The notes below the pieces were generated by a model, which saw nothing but the letters and a program-made list of their open reading frames with translations, was not told the origin of the DNA and made no database searches. Of a stretch of DNA of 64,000 bases, positions 44,164 through 53,929 are shown piece by piece. The position numbers were made by a program, and so were the translations under genes. Location: positions 403,680 through 467,679 of the forward strand of contig CAUYUJ010019282.1 in NCBI GenBank assembly GCA_963575745.1. Reading direction: 5' to 3'. The stretch is from Prorocentrum cordatum (lineage: Eukaryota; Sar; Dinophyceae; Prorocentrales; Prorocentraceae). Each line of letters starts with the position of its first letter. Positions within the stretch are counted from its first letter, which is position 1.

Positions 44164-45175
44164 AAGCTTTTGCCTCCTACAATCCGAATCGTTTCCTCCG
44201 AAGCGCCATCCAATAGTGGGCGCGCAGAAGCAATCCAGCACCCCGCGCCTGTCATATATATCCAACGTCCTCCATCGGCGGATGAAAAACAAGGTATGGG
44301 GACGCATTTCTTGCCAGTCCATGGGTTGACAGCCCGGGACCCACTCGCACTGCGCCGTTATGACGCTGTTGGTCTCTATGGTTATGTCGGCGTCTCTGGT
44401 TCTTTCAACTCCGAAATATCAGTCAACGGCTTCGCCGTCTTCAAGAGGATGCCGCATCAACGTCCAAGCACCCTGGATCGAATGAAGAGCGGCTGGGGTC
44501 CAATGGTAGATGCGTATCTCAGACACAGCAATCTCGGCTGGGCCCTTCGTGCACTTATGATTTGGACTGTTGCTGGCCGTGACGTACTTCGGCCTGCTCC
44601 AAAACGCGATCTCGATGGTGTTCCAATAACCGTCGGCAAACGTCTCCTCCGCCATCGTGCATTTCCCGTGGACAGAGGGGTCGCCCTCCTCATATGAAAA
44701 CGAATCAACCCCAACACTGCCCTGCTTTACGTTTCCCCCGCACTTGGGATCCGACGCGAGGAGTTGATGCCCTTCGAGAATTCGAGAAGGGCGCGGAGCA
44801 TGCCTGCCGAGGATCCATGTGACTGCCCTTGCCAGCCATTTCCAACAATGACCTCCTCCATCTTCGTGCTTACCCTGAGAGGAAATGTGAGCTGTACGCA
44901 GTAGTCTTTCTCTGCGCGCCCCAGAACTGCCGCCTTGCCCCACATGGCGCGGCCGGCAATGGATCTGTTTTCTCTCGGCACCGAGCGATCACGTCTCGCA
45001 GTGAAGAACTCTGCCCCGCTTGGAACCAGGTACTCAGCAGAAAGCGTCGGTCTGCGAGTAAACCGTCGGAGTGCATTTGCTCCGCCAGAAACAATTTCCC
45101 CTGAACTGACCTATTCAGCCTACGATCGGCAAAACTATGCTCGATTGGATCGGCACGGCGCTCTATTTGTCGCAA
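44164..45175 (-). pseudogene. Unrecognised coding-like segment of the decayed retroelement
   Basis: Two frames look real: KDYCVQLTFPLRVSTKMEEV at 44727-44981, and EETFADGYWNTIEIAFWSRP at 44419-44720 continuing to AVSEIRIYHWTPAALHSIQG. A frame change near 44720 separates them. Beta-rich character (many V, Y, W and T) could suggest a globular domain, but I do not recognise it. Confidence 0.4.
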
Positions 45176-46290
45176 CAGCTCATTGTAATCTTCTCCTGGC
45201 TACAAATCGTTCGGGCTGCGACCGCGCTCCATCAACTTCTGCGCTGCCAGAGGCTTGAGGAACATGGCTCTTTCCTCGCCCACCGTAAAGGTGGCCGTGG
45301 TATGGTATCAAAGTTTGTCTTGCCATCTGCGTGCGCCATGATCCCCCACCGGGGGGTGCTTCCAGCCCGTCTTCTCCCCTGGCCTTCTTCTCCAGCGCTG
45401 TTTTCATGACATTTCTCCCTCATCTCTCGTTCGCAGCGCTCTGGCGGAGTCTCCGCAGCTGGTGCCCTAGCGGGTTCGACAAATCGCGCGCGACTCTTTG
45501 CTGCACTCGCGGCTGAGGAGCAAGCGGCGGCCGCGGCGCCCGCTGGGCCCTGCGCGGCTGCGACAGCAGAGCCAGCTGATGAACTGACTACCTCCACTTC
45601 AGCTTGCGGTTGTTCGGCTGAGCCGACGGCGTACTGAGCAGCCACGGCGCTCCCAATCGCCTGTCCGGCTATGCCGGCAAGAGATTGGAATGGCAGTCGT
45701 GAGTCTTCAGTTTGTCTGACTGCTCCTTGCAAGTGCTGATCGATTCCAATCTCCTGTCGGGGTTGCCACAAGGTCTGCCCCTTAGGGGGGGGGGGCGAGA
45801 ATGGCGGGGGCGCTGCGTTCGAGAAAGAAATGAAATTCCCTCCGCTGAACAAAATTCTCGCATCCTTCTCCCGCCAACAGGAAATCGTACCATTCCGCAG
45901 AGAGCGTCGCGCCCCGCCCTCCGAACCGTCTGAGACGGCCGGGAACCGTTTCGCGTCGATATAAGCGCGCCAAGGGTCGATTGTGGCGTGCCCGAAACCG
46001 TTGGGCACCATTGAGTCCAATGGTACCATATCGTCGTATGTCGCTTCCACCTGCGCGCATCCGCCTGCCCGGGTCGGACCAGCATTACCAGCTCCATGAA
46101 TGGCTGCCGCCAGAGGGCTGGCGCAAAAAAAACCATGCTGCAATCTTAGCAGCCTTCAGCCGAAGGTCCTCAAACGTTTCAGCAATCGTTGCGTCCGCCT
46201 GTTGGGCCCCCTTCTCTACCATGTATGTCTCGCGCTTGGCGAGACAATACTGCGCGTCGTTCGGTGGATGTTTGAACTTCTGTTTTTTTC
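45176..46290 (-). pseudogene. Gag-like N-terminal region of the decayed retroelement
   Basis: Starting at the module D junction the minus frame reads KRETYMVEKGAQQADATIAE, then TFEDLRLKAAKIAAWFF. It shifts at an A8 homopolymer (about 46126-46133) into a frame with DDMVPLDSMVPNGFGHATID and later an Ala/Ser-rich stretch. Composition and position suggest a Gag-like N-terminus. This is inference, since no zinc knuckle was found. Confidence 0.4.
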
Positions 46291-46386
46291 CCAACCATCC
46301 TGTGGTGTTGGGTCCTCGTTTTGAAGAAACGGTCCCCGCGTCTCCTCCTCCTCTCCTCCTCCGCCTCCCCCCCCCTCCTCCTCCTC

Positions 46387-47933
46387 GCACCCCTCACACG
46401 TTTCGTGGCCCCATAGGGAGCTCCACCGAAGGCCCCAGCGCTGCCGTCCGCATGCGTCCCGCACACCCATTTCGGCACACCCCTCACACGTTTCGTGGCC
46501 CCATAGGGAGCTCCACCGAAGGCCCCATGGCTGCCGTCCGCATGCGTCCCGCACACCCATTTCGGCACACCCCTCACACGTTTCGTGGCCCCACAGGGAG
46601 CTCCACCGAAGGCCCCAGGCTGCCGTCCGCATGCGTCCCGCACACCCATTTCGGCACACCCCTCACACGTTTCGTGGCCCCACAGGGAGCTCCACCGAAG
46701 GCCCCATGGCTGCCGTCCGCATGCGTCCCGCACACCCATTTCGGCACACCCCTCACACGTTTCGTGGCCCCACAGGGAGCTCCACCGAAGGCCCCAGTGC
46801 TGCCGTCCGCATGCGTCCCGCACACCCATTTCGGCACACCCCTCACACGTTTCGTGGCCCCATAGGGAGCTCCACCGAAGGCCCCATGGCTGCCGTCCGC
46901 ATGCGTCCCGCACACCCATTTCGGCACACCCCTCACACGTTTCGTGGCCCCACAGGGAGCTCCACCGAAGGCCCCAGTGCTGCCGTCCGCATGCGTCCCG
47001 CACACCCATTTCGGCACACCCCTCACACGTTTCGTGGCCCCATAGGGAGCTCCACCGAAGGCCCCATGGCTGCCGTCCGCATGCGTCCCGCACACCCATT
47101 TCGGCACACCCCTCACACGTTTCGTGGCCCCACAGGGAGCTCCACCGAAGGCCCCAGTGCTGCCGCATCGTCGCATGCGTCCCGCACACCGTTTCGGCAC
47201 ACCCCTCACACGTTTCGTGGCCCCATAGGGCAGCTCCCCCATAGGGAGCTCCACCGAAGGCCCCATGGCTGCCGTCCGCATGCGTCCCGCACACCCATTT
47301 CGGCACACCCCTCACACGTTTCGTGGCCCCACAGGGAGCTCCACCGAAGGCCCCAGTGCTGCCGTCCGCATGCGTCCCGCACACCCATTTCGGCACACCC
47401 CTCACACGTTTCGTGGCCCCATAGGGAGCTCCACCGAAGGCCCCATGGCTGCCGTCCGCATGCGTCCCGCACACCCATTTCGGCACACCCCTCACACGTT
47501 TCGTGGCCCCACAGGGAGCTCCACCGAAGGCCCCAGTGCTGCCGTCCGCATGCGTCCCGCACACCCATTTCGGCACACCCCTCACACGTTTCGTGGCCCC
47601 ATAGGGAGCTCCACCGAAGGCCCCATGGCTGCCGTCCGCATGCGTCCCGCACACCCATTTCGGCACACCCCTCACACGTTTCGTGGCCCCACAGGGAGCT
47701 CCACCGAAGGCCCCAGTGCTGCCGTCCGCATGCGTCCCGCACACCCATTTCGGCACACCCCTCACACGTTTCGTGGCCCCATAGGGAGCTCCACCGAAGG
47801 CCCCATGGCTGCCGTCCGCATGCGTCCCGCACACCCATTTCGGCACACCCCTCACACGTTTCGTGGCCCCACAGGGAGCTCCACCGAAGGCCCCAGTGCT
47901 GCCGTCCGCATGCGTCCCGCACACCAGGTGTGT
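46387..47933. repeat. 90-bp array arranged as 180-bp dimers (module D)
   Basis: Units alternate between CCATAGGG...CCATGGCTGCCGTC and CCACAGGG...CCAGTGCTGCCGTC forms, giving a 180-bp higher-order period over most of the array. An irregular unit with a partial duplication lies at about 47160-47250. ORFs up to 756 codons result from the repeat. Confidence 0.97.
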
Positions 47934-48334
47934 GGCGTGCCGACATGGGCGTCGCGGCGCGCGGGCGCTGCCGTCGGGGTTCCCAGGGAAGCCCCCTGCA
48001 GAGGCGACGCTCAGAGTCACGAGTACCGAGAGTCACGCAGACCCAAACTGTTCACAGTCGTATACATACATTTACACTGGGCGTATCCATGCACGCATTC
48101 ATGCGAATAGAATCAATCGCGCGCAGATTCATTCATAATCAGACTCGCTCGCGATCCGACTCGCACGCGCTCAAGCTTTCATATTCGGACCTATCGTCTT
48201 CGTTCGTGTTGTGTACACTGCCACGCATTTCGGCACACCCCTCATACGGCTCGTGGCCCCATAGGGAGCGCCACCGAAGAAGATATTCACAATTGCGGTA
48301 CTCTCAACTGCATATGGTTGGGTCCTTCGCCAGG
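47934..48334 (+). repeat. Right-end block of module D
   Basis: Same word order as 27221-27613: GGCGTGCCGACATGGGCGTC, a CATTCA-rich stretch, GTTGTGTACACTGCCAC, one array-like unit, two CACAATTGC-like words, then the CCTTCGCCAGG end. Confidence 0.85.
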
Positions 48335-48930
48335 CGAAGTTTATTAAACATGAAATACGCCGACCGGCGTGTGTGGGGTGTCTGTCCGGTCCCATCGACG
48401 GGGAGCCTTCTTTCGTCCCCTCGTTCCCATCCTCCTCTCCCGTTGGGGGAGAGAAAAAGAGAGCACCCTTCTTCGTTCGGGAAAAACGGGTTCGCAGCTG
48501 GAGGGAATTCCATCCACGTCCTCATCACGTCAAAGGGAAGCCCCTTCCCTTTTTCCCTTCCCCAGGGGGGGGGAGGGGGGTCCCGGAAGGGGAGGGGGTC
48601 AGATTCGTATCGCCTCTGGGGGTGCTCTCCCACGCCGGTCACTCTCCGGCGCGCCCGTCCTCCTCGAGTCCTCCTCCCCAGGTGGGGAGGAGTCCCACCC
48701 CCTCCCCTCCCTTCTCCCGCGCCGGTCCTCCTCCGGTCCTCCTCCCCAGGGGGGGGGGGGGTCCCAGGGCGGAGTCCTTTTCCTCCTCCTTCTCCTCCTC
48801 CACCTCCTCCTCCTTATCTCCGTTTCCTCCTCCTCCTCCTTCTCCTCCTCCCCCTCCTGGTCGTCGTCGATGTCTTTCAGGGTCGGCGGCACCAGCCGTA
48901 AAGCCTTCACAATACCCCTGACCCTCTGGG
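48335..48930. other. G/C-homopolymer and CTCC-rich sequence, no clear gene
   Basis: Poly-G runs near 48566 and 48750 and (CTC)n at 48780-48855. A minus-strand frame with LVPPTLKDIDDDQEGEEEKE translates part of the repeat and could be the edge of a coding region. Confidence 0.4.
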
Positions 48931-49406
48931 AGGAGACCTGAGTTAGGAGGGCCAGAAGCATCAGGGATAAGGGGATCTTTTCTGAAGGTGTATCGGACCA
49001 GACCGCCCAGATGTATGATCCCGAATGCAAGAGCGGGGACCTGAGTGAGGCCCCGTCTCCATCGTGTTATTAGGGTTAGGGGTTCTTGTATTCCCGATCC
49101 TCTCAATCTTTTGGTAAACAAAAAATTCTCCCTAGCCCTTTTGGAGCAGACCTGACTTAGGAGGGCCAGAAGCATCAGGGATTGAGAGTCTTTTCTGAAG
49201 GTGTACCGGACTAAACCGCCCAGATGTATGATCCCGAATGCAAGGGCGGGGACCTAAGTGAGGCCACGTCTTCATCGTGTTAGTAGGGTTAGGGGATATT
49301 GTGGTCTCGATCCTCTTAACCTTTTTGACAAACGTAAAAATACTCCCTAGCCCTTTGTGAGGAGACCTGAGTTAGGAGGACCAAAAGCATCAGTGACAGG
49401 GTTGTT
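48931..49406. repeat. 215-bp tandem repeat, 2.2 copies, cut by module E
   Basis: AGGAGACCTGAGTTAGGAGG starts at 48931, with a variant at 49145 and a third start at 49360. Units share CCGCCCAGATGTATGATCCC and TAGGGTTAGGGG. The third copy stops after ~47 bp, where module E begins. Confidence 0.92.
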
Positions 49407-51046
49407 CCCAACCATCCTGTGGTGTTGGGTTCTCGTTTTGAAGAGACAGCGCCCCGCGTCCTCCCTCATCCTCCTCCTCCCCTCCTCCCTCGTCCTCCCT
49501 CCTCCCCCTCCTCCCTGCGTTTCACATACCCAGTACAGCGGTTCGTGGCCCCATACGGAGCCCCACCGAAGGTCCCAGTGCTGCCGCCCGCATGCGCCCC
49601 GCACGCCCAGTACAGCGTTTCGTGGCCCTCCTCCCCCTGCTCCCTGCGTTTCCCCCACCCAGTACATAGTCTCGTGGCCCCGTAAGGGAGCCCCACCGAA
49701 GTGGCCCTCCTCCCCCTGCTCCCTGCGCTTCACCCACCCAGTACATCGTTTCGTGGCCCCATAGGGAGCCCCGCCGAAGGTCCCAGTGCTGCCGTCCGCA
49801 TGCGTCCCGCACACCCAGCACAGCGTTTCGTGGCCCTCCTCCCCATTTTCCCTGCGTTTCACCCACCCAGTACAGCGTTTCGTGGCCCCATAGGGAGCCC
49901 CGCCGAAGGTCCCAGTGCTGCCGTCCGCATGCGTCCCGCACACCCAGCACAACGCTTCGTGGCCCCATAGGGAGCCCCACCGAAGGCCCCAGTGCTGCCG
50001 TCCGTACGCGTCCCCCCACCCAGTACAGCGTTTCGTGGCCCTCCTCCCCCTGCTCCCTGCGTTTCACATACCCAGTACAGGGTGGCGTGGCCTCATGGGA
50101 AGCCCCACCGAAGGTCCAATGCTGCCGCCCGCATGCGTCCCTCGCACCCAGTCCAGCGGTTCGTGGCCCTCCTCCCCCTCCTCCCTGCGTTTCACCCACC
50201 CAGTACAATGTTCCGTGGCCCCATAGGGAGCCCCACCGAAGGTCCCAGTGCTGCCGCCCGCGTGCGTCCCGCACACCCAGTACAACGTTTCGTGGCCCCA
50301 CAGGAGGCCCCACCGAAACCACTAGTGGGACCGTCCGCATGCGTCCCGAAACGCCTAATTGGGCATTTTCGCCCACCCAGTACAACGTCTCGTGGCCCCA
50401 TAGGAAACTCCACCGAAGGCCCCAGTGCCGCCGTCCGCATGCGTCCCGAAAACACAATGTGGCATTTTTACCAACCCAGAACAGCGCTTCGTGGCCCCAT
50501 AGGGAACCCCACCGACGGCCCCGGAGGGACTGTCCGCAAGCGTTCCGAAACACCCTGTGGCATTTTCACTCACCCAGTACAGCGCTCCGTGGCCCTATAG
50601 GGAGCCCCACCGAATGCTTCAGTGCCACCGTCCGCATACGTCCCGAAAGCCCAATGTGGCACTTTCACCCGCCCAGTACAACGCTTCGTGGCTCCATAGG
50701 GAGCTCCACCGAAGCGCCCAGTGAGACCGTCCGCGTGCGTCCCGGAAACTCAATTTGGCATTTCCTCCCACCCAGTAAAGCGCTTCGTGGCCCCATTGGG
50801 AGCTCCACCGAAGGCCCCAGTTCCACCGTCCGCATGGGTCCCCGAAACCCAATGTGGCATTTTCACACACCCATTACAGCGTTTCGTGGCCCCCATAGGA
50901 AGCTCCACCGAAGCGCCCAGTGGGAGCGTCCGCGTGCGTCCAGGAAGCCCAATTTGGCACACCACCCACTCAGTACAGCGTTCCCCCCACGCAGTGCAGC
51001 GCTTAGTTGCCCCATAGGGAGCTTCATGGTTGGGTCCTTCGCCAGG
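49407..51046 (+). mobile_element. Module E: composite element with irregular array
   Basis: The left end CCCAACCATCCTGTGGTG is at 49407. A CTCC-rich spacer, an irregular array (49530-51020) and a shortened right end (ATGGTTGGGTCCTTCGCCAG) at 51046 follow. The two CACAATTGC words are missing. The left flank is GGGTTGTT and the right flank ATATTTTTT. Confidence 0.75.
49530..51020. repeat. Irregular ~75-95-bp array of module E
   Basis: Units share TTCGTGGCCCCATAGGGAGC, CCACCGAAGGTCCCAGTGC and GTCCGCATGCGTCCC, but replace the usual CACACCCCTCACAC part with CACCCAGTACAGCG. CTCC-rich spacer pieces (CCCTGCGTTTCACCCACC) are interspersed in the first half. It is more diverged than the other arrays. 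Confidence 0.93.
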
Positions 51047-51830
51047 ATATTTTTTGCCCTACAAGCTGGCACCATCCAGAATCATTTGTCTGGGCTGAAC
51101 TCCCATTGCTTTGTGGCGCCCGATGCGTTGATTCATCCTTGCTCGCACGAGCGTAGCAACATCGTCCCAGAGCTTATCTACCTGAAACAGACCGCTAGAA
51201 GAACGCCAACATCTGTGGTCCCCACCAACATAGAAGATCTGGATACCTCCTGACTTGGAACGGCCCACCGCCTCATCGACCATTCCCCCAGCTACCTCAA
51301 AGAAGGGGCAAGCGCAAAAATAAGCTTGGTAGGACCGCGAAACTTCTTCGCTGCACCAGCTAGGCCGATCAAATTACAAGGACCCCCATCCGACAAATCA
51401 TTCAAGGGCCAACATACATTTCCATAGACGCATGCTTTCCTGGGACGCAGTAGCCCTGATTCGTACACACTGGCGCAGTCCAATCGATATTCCTAGCCAA
51501 TTCGAGCAGAAGCGTCCCGCGGGCGTTCCCACATACATCCGCTCGGACACCATGGGAAGTTGGATGCACATGGTGCCGGAGGCCTGTTCCCGGACCAAGC
51601 TTCTTCCCGTCATCCCCATAGAGGGTGCGCGTTGAGTCCGATGCGATGTGAATAGCTGAAAACACAAAAAAATACGACTGGTACGGCGACATCGTGAAAG
51701 GACGGAAGAACGCTGTCGGTGCCTTTCCAGTCCTTATCATTGCCGCTAGATCTCCCCCGGCATAAAGAATCCACACTTGACCATTAACCTCCGCTAAGCG
51801 AGTGATGGCCTGGCACTTCTCCTGCAAATG
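51047..51830 (-). pseudogene. Unrecognised coding-like segment next to module E
   Basis: Minus frames have protein-like composition: VNGQVWILYAGGDLAAMIRT (51402-51827) and GGIQIFYVGGDHRCWRSSSG then DDVATLVRARMNQRIGRHKA (51059-51283). The two pieces share a hydrophobic strand followed by GGD, which hints at a repeated or duplicated fold. I do not recognise the family. Frame breaks near 51300 and 51400 and the adjoining module point to a dead copy. Confidence 0.4.
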
Positions 51831-53929
51831 CAGCCGTGCTGTCGAAGCGTGGAGGCCAAAATCAACTACGGAGATGTACAGGCTTAGTATTTCCGTGACA
51901 CAGTTTACCCACTCGGATGGGGCGTCATTGCTCAGGGGCGCGGCTCAGCCGGCCCCTGTTTTTTCATCTGTGCCACGTTCCAAGTGCCACGGGCCAAATA
52001 GCTCGGGTCGGGACCTTCCTGCTCCCCTCCCAGAGCTGAGGGAGGCGTCGGGCCCGGGCTGGGAGGAGGCTCGCCCCCTCCATCTCCGCGCGGCGCACCC
52101 AGAGGCGGTCGATCGTCTCTGCCATAGCCTCCAGCCCCAGCAGGTGATCCCCAACCACCGGCTGAGCCGGAAAGGGGATTCCCGTTGCCTCCACTGCCGG
52201 CTGCGCCGGAGGAGGCGGCGCCCCCCGCCGCGGCCTGCACTGGGCCATCATACTGACACAGCGAAGCCTCGGATGGATGCGCCTCTCTCTGCCTCTAGTG
52301 AAGACTCGACTTTGGCATTCGTTGCTAGTCTCGACTCGTCAGCATCGCTTGACCCTCTTCTGCGGCAGCTGTCCTTCCATTGCCCGGATGATTTCAGCGT
52401 CTGGAGCTCTGACAGTCTTCGCTGGTCTCGAATCGCCAGCGTCGCTCGACCGCTTTCGAGGCAGTTGTCCTTCCGTCGCCCAGAGCATTTCGACGTCAGG
52501 GGCCTTCACTTTGACCTCCGGCGGCTGAGACGTCGAGTGGCGCCTTGCCCCTCTCTGCGGAGGGCTCTTCCTTCAGCGCCCCCCACCCTCGGCACTCTGC
52601 CAGGCGTTGTCGAACAGAGCCTGTCCTACTGCATGGGTGCATGGGCCCTCGCATGAACATCCCCTCAGATTGCTGGGAGGGCGAAATGCGCTCCCCATGA
52701 GTCAGCGGCTGAGCCGCGCGGGGCCTCATGGCGAGAAGATCCCCACATGTTCATATAGACTACCTGATCCGTTCTCCTGTCTGGAACGCGAACTGTGGCA
52801 CAATGTCACGCGCCCTTCATAACGGTGAATTCCGGCGGGCCCAATTGGCCAACAGCCCACAAATCTGCTTCTACGGTCGCCTGGCGGCCCACTGTAAAAT
52901 TGGCATCTCAAAGTTGCGCGCGGGTCAACGTGGGACTGGAAGTGCTGACGCACTTCGATGCATTCCAGATCCTGGGGAAGGTCGTCGAAACTGCCCCTAT
53001 AATTATCCCCGGAATTTCTCTCGCAAGTGGCCCAGGAAACCATCCGCGGATCCTCCGACATCCTATTCTATAATCTTTGGATGACCGACTCACTGCATGC
53101 CTTAAGGTCATCGTTCAGATTGTTGGCGACGAATTCCGAGAATAAGCATGCGGGCGCACGTTTCGCACGACCCGCTGCATCCAGCCTCTCCGGCCAGAAA
53201 GGATTATGCCAGCTCCTGGATGGAAACGGCAGCGGAAGATCATCCCTGGCTCGGGCGTTTCAAAGTGGTACGCGTGTTTCATCTCAACATCCGTCCAAAT
53301 CGCACAGCCCGACCCTGTCGTGTCATCCCACTTCAAACAGCTCCACTATGGGCCTCGCTGCTGACGACTTGGCTCCCCCTGCCGACAGAGCCGGCGGGGA
53401 ACCCCTCGCCCTCAAATTATTGGCCACTTCTTGCAACATGTTGTCAGGGTCGTCCCGGATAGCAGTGCATCACAGGCAACCTTTGTCATGCACGGAGCTC
53501 CCCGTGCCTTCTCCGAGGGATGCTCGCCGCCGCGTTCTGCAGCAATGGTCGGCCCATGCAGGGTTCTCGTAGTGGTCCATCGGTCGGGCCGTCACTCACA
53601 CTTCTTGCGGCTCGCAGAACGGCTCCTTTTCTGCAATGACTGTCCGCTTGACTTGCTCCCACCCGAGCCCCGCAAGGTACTGACGCCCTATGGTTTTACA
53701 TAGTGAAAACCACTTTTCCGTCCCCGTCATCTCGGACGGTTGAGCCGTTGAGACTTCCAGAAGTTGCCGAGTGGGATCGGTCAGTGCGCGGGAGGCCGTG
53801 GAATGAGATCCGCAGCCTGCAGGGGGGGCGCGGCCGCGACTACGCGGCGGCGCCACCCGCGGGGAGGCCGGCCGACGGCGGGCCCAAGCTGTTGAGAGAG
53901 AACGGCGACAGCACAGATATCATGAATTG
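51831..53929 (-). pseudogene. Decayed coding-like region, unrecognised
   Basis: Minus frames with plausible composition alternate with stops: EDPRMVSWATCERNSGDNYR at 52726-53061, MKHAYHFETPEPGMIFRCRF at 53115-53336, KWFSLCKTIGRQYLAGLGWE near 53650-53760. A Gly/Pro/Ala-rich linker lies at 51932-52251. Same strand as the copia-like element upstream, so possibly its 3' remainder or a separate old element. Confidence 0.35.

Larger units (their letters stand above)
46291..48334 (+). mobile_element. Module D: composite element with 180-bp dimer array
   Basis: The left end CCCAACCATCCTGTGGTG is at 46291. A CCTCCT spacer, 17 or so array units (46387-47933) and a 401-bp right-end block (47934-48334) homologous to that of module B follow. 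The right end reads CATATGGTTGGGTCC then TTCGCCAGG. No captured exon is present. The left flank is a T run (TTTTTTT) and the right flank is CGAAGTTTATT. It is antisense to the retroelement at its left. Confidence 0.82.

Noticed and set aside
46179-48901. 613- and 756-codon ORFs
   Set aside because: Repeat translations of array D; both strands are open over the same bases.
49060-49290. Interstitial telomere (TTAGGG-like)
   Set aside because: Only one TAGGGTTAGGGG word per 215-bp unit; no array of telomere repeats.
32089-51046. Perfect target-site duplications for modules C, D, E and F
   Set aside because: Flanks are T-rich on both sides but not identical; only module B has an exact 6-bp match (ATAATT).
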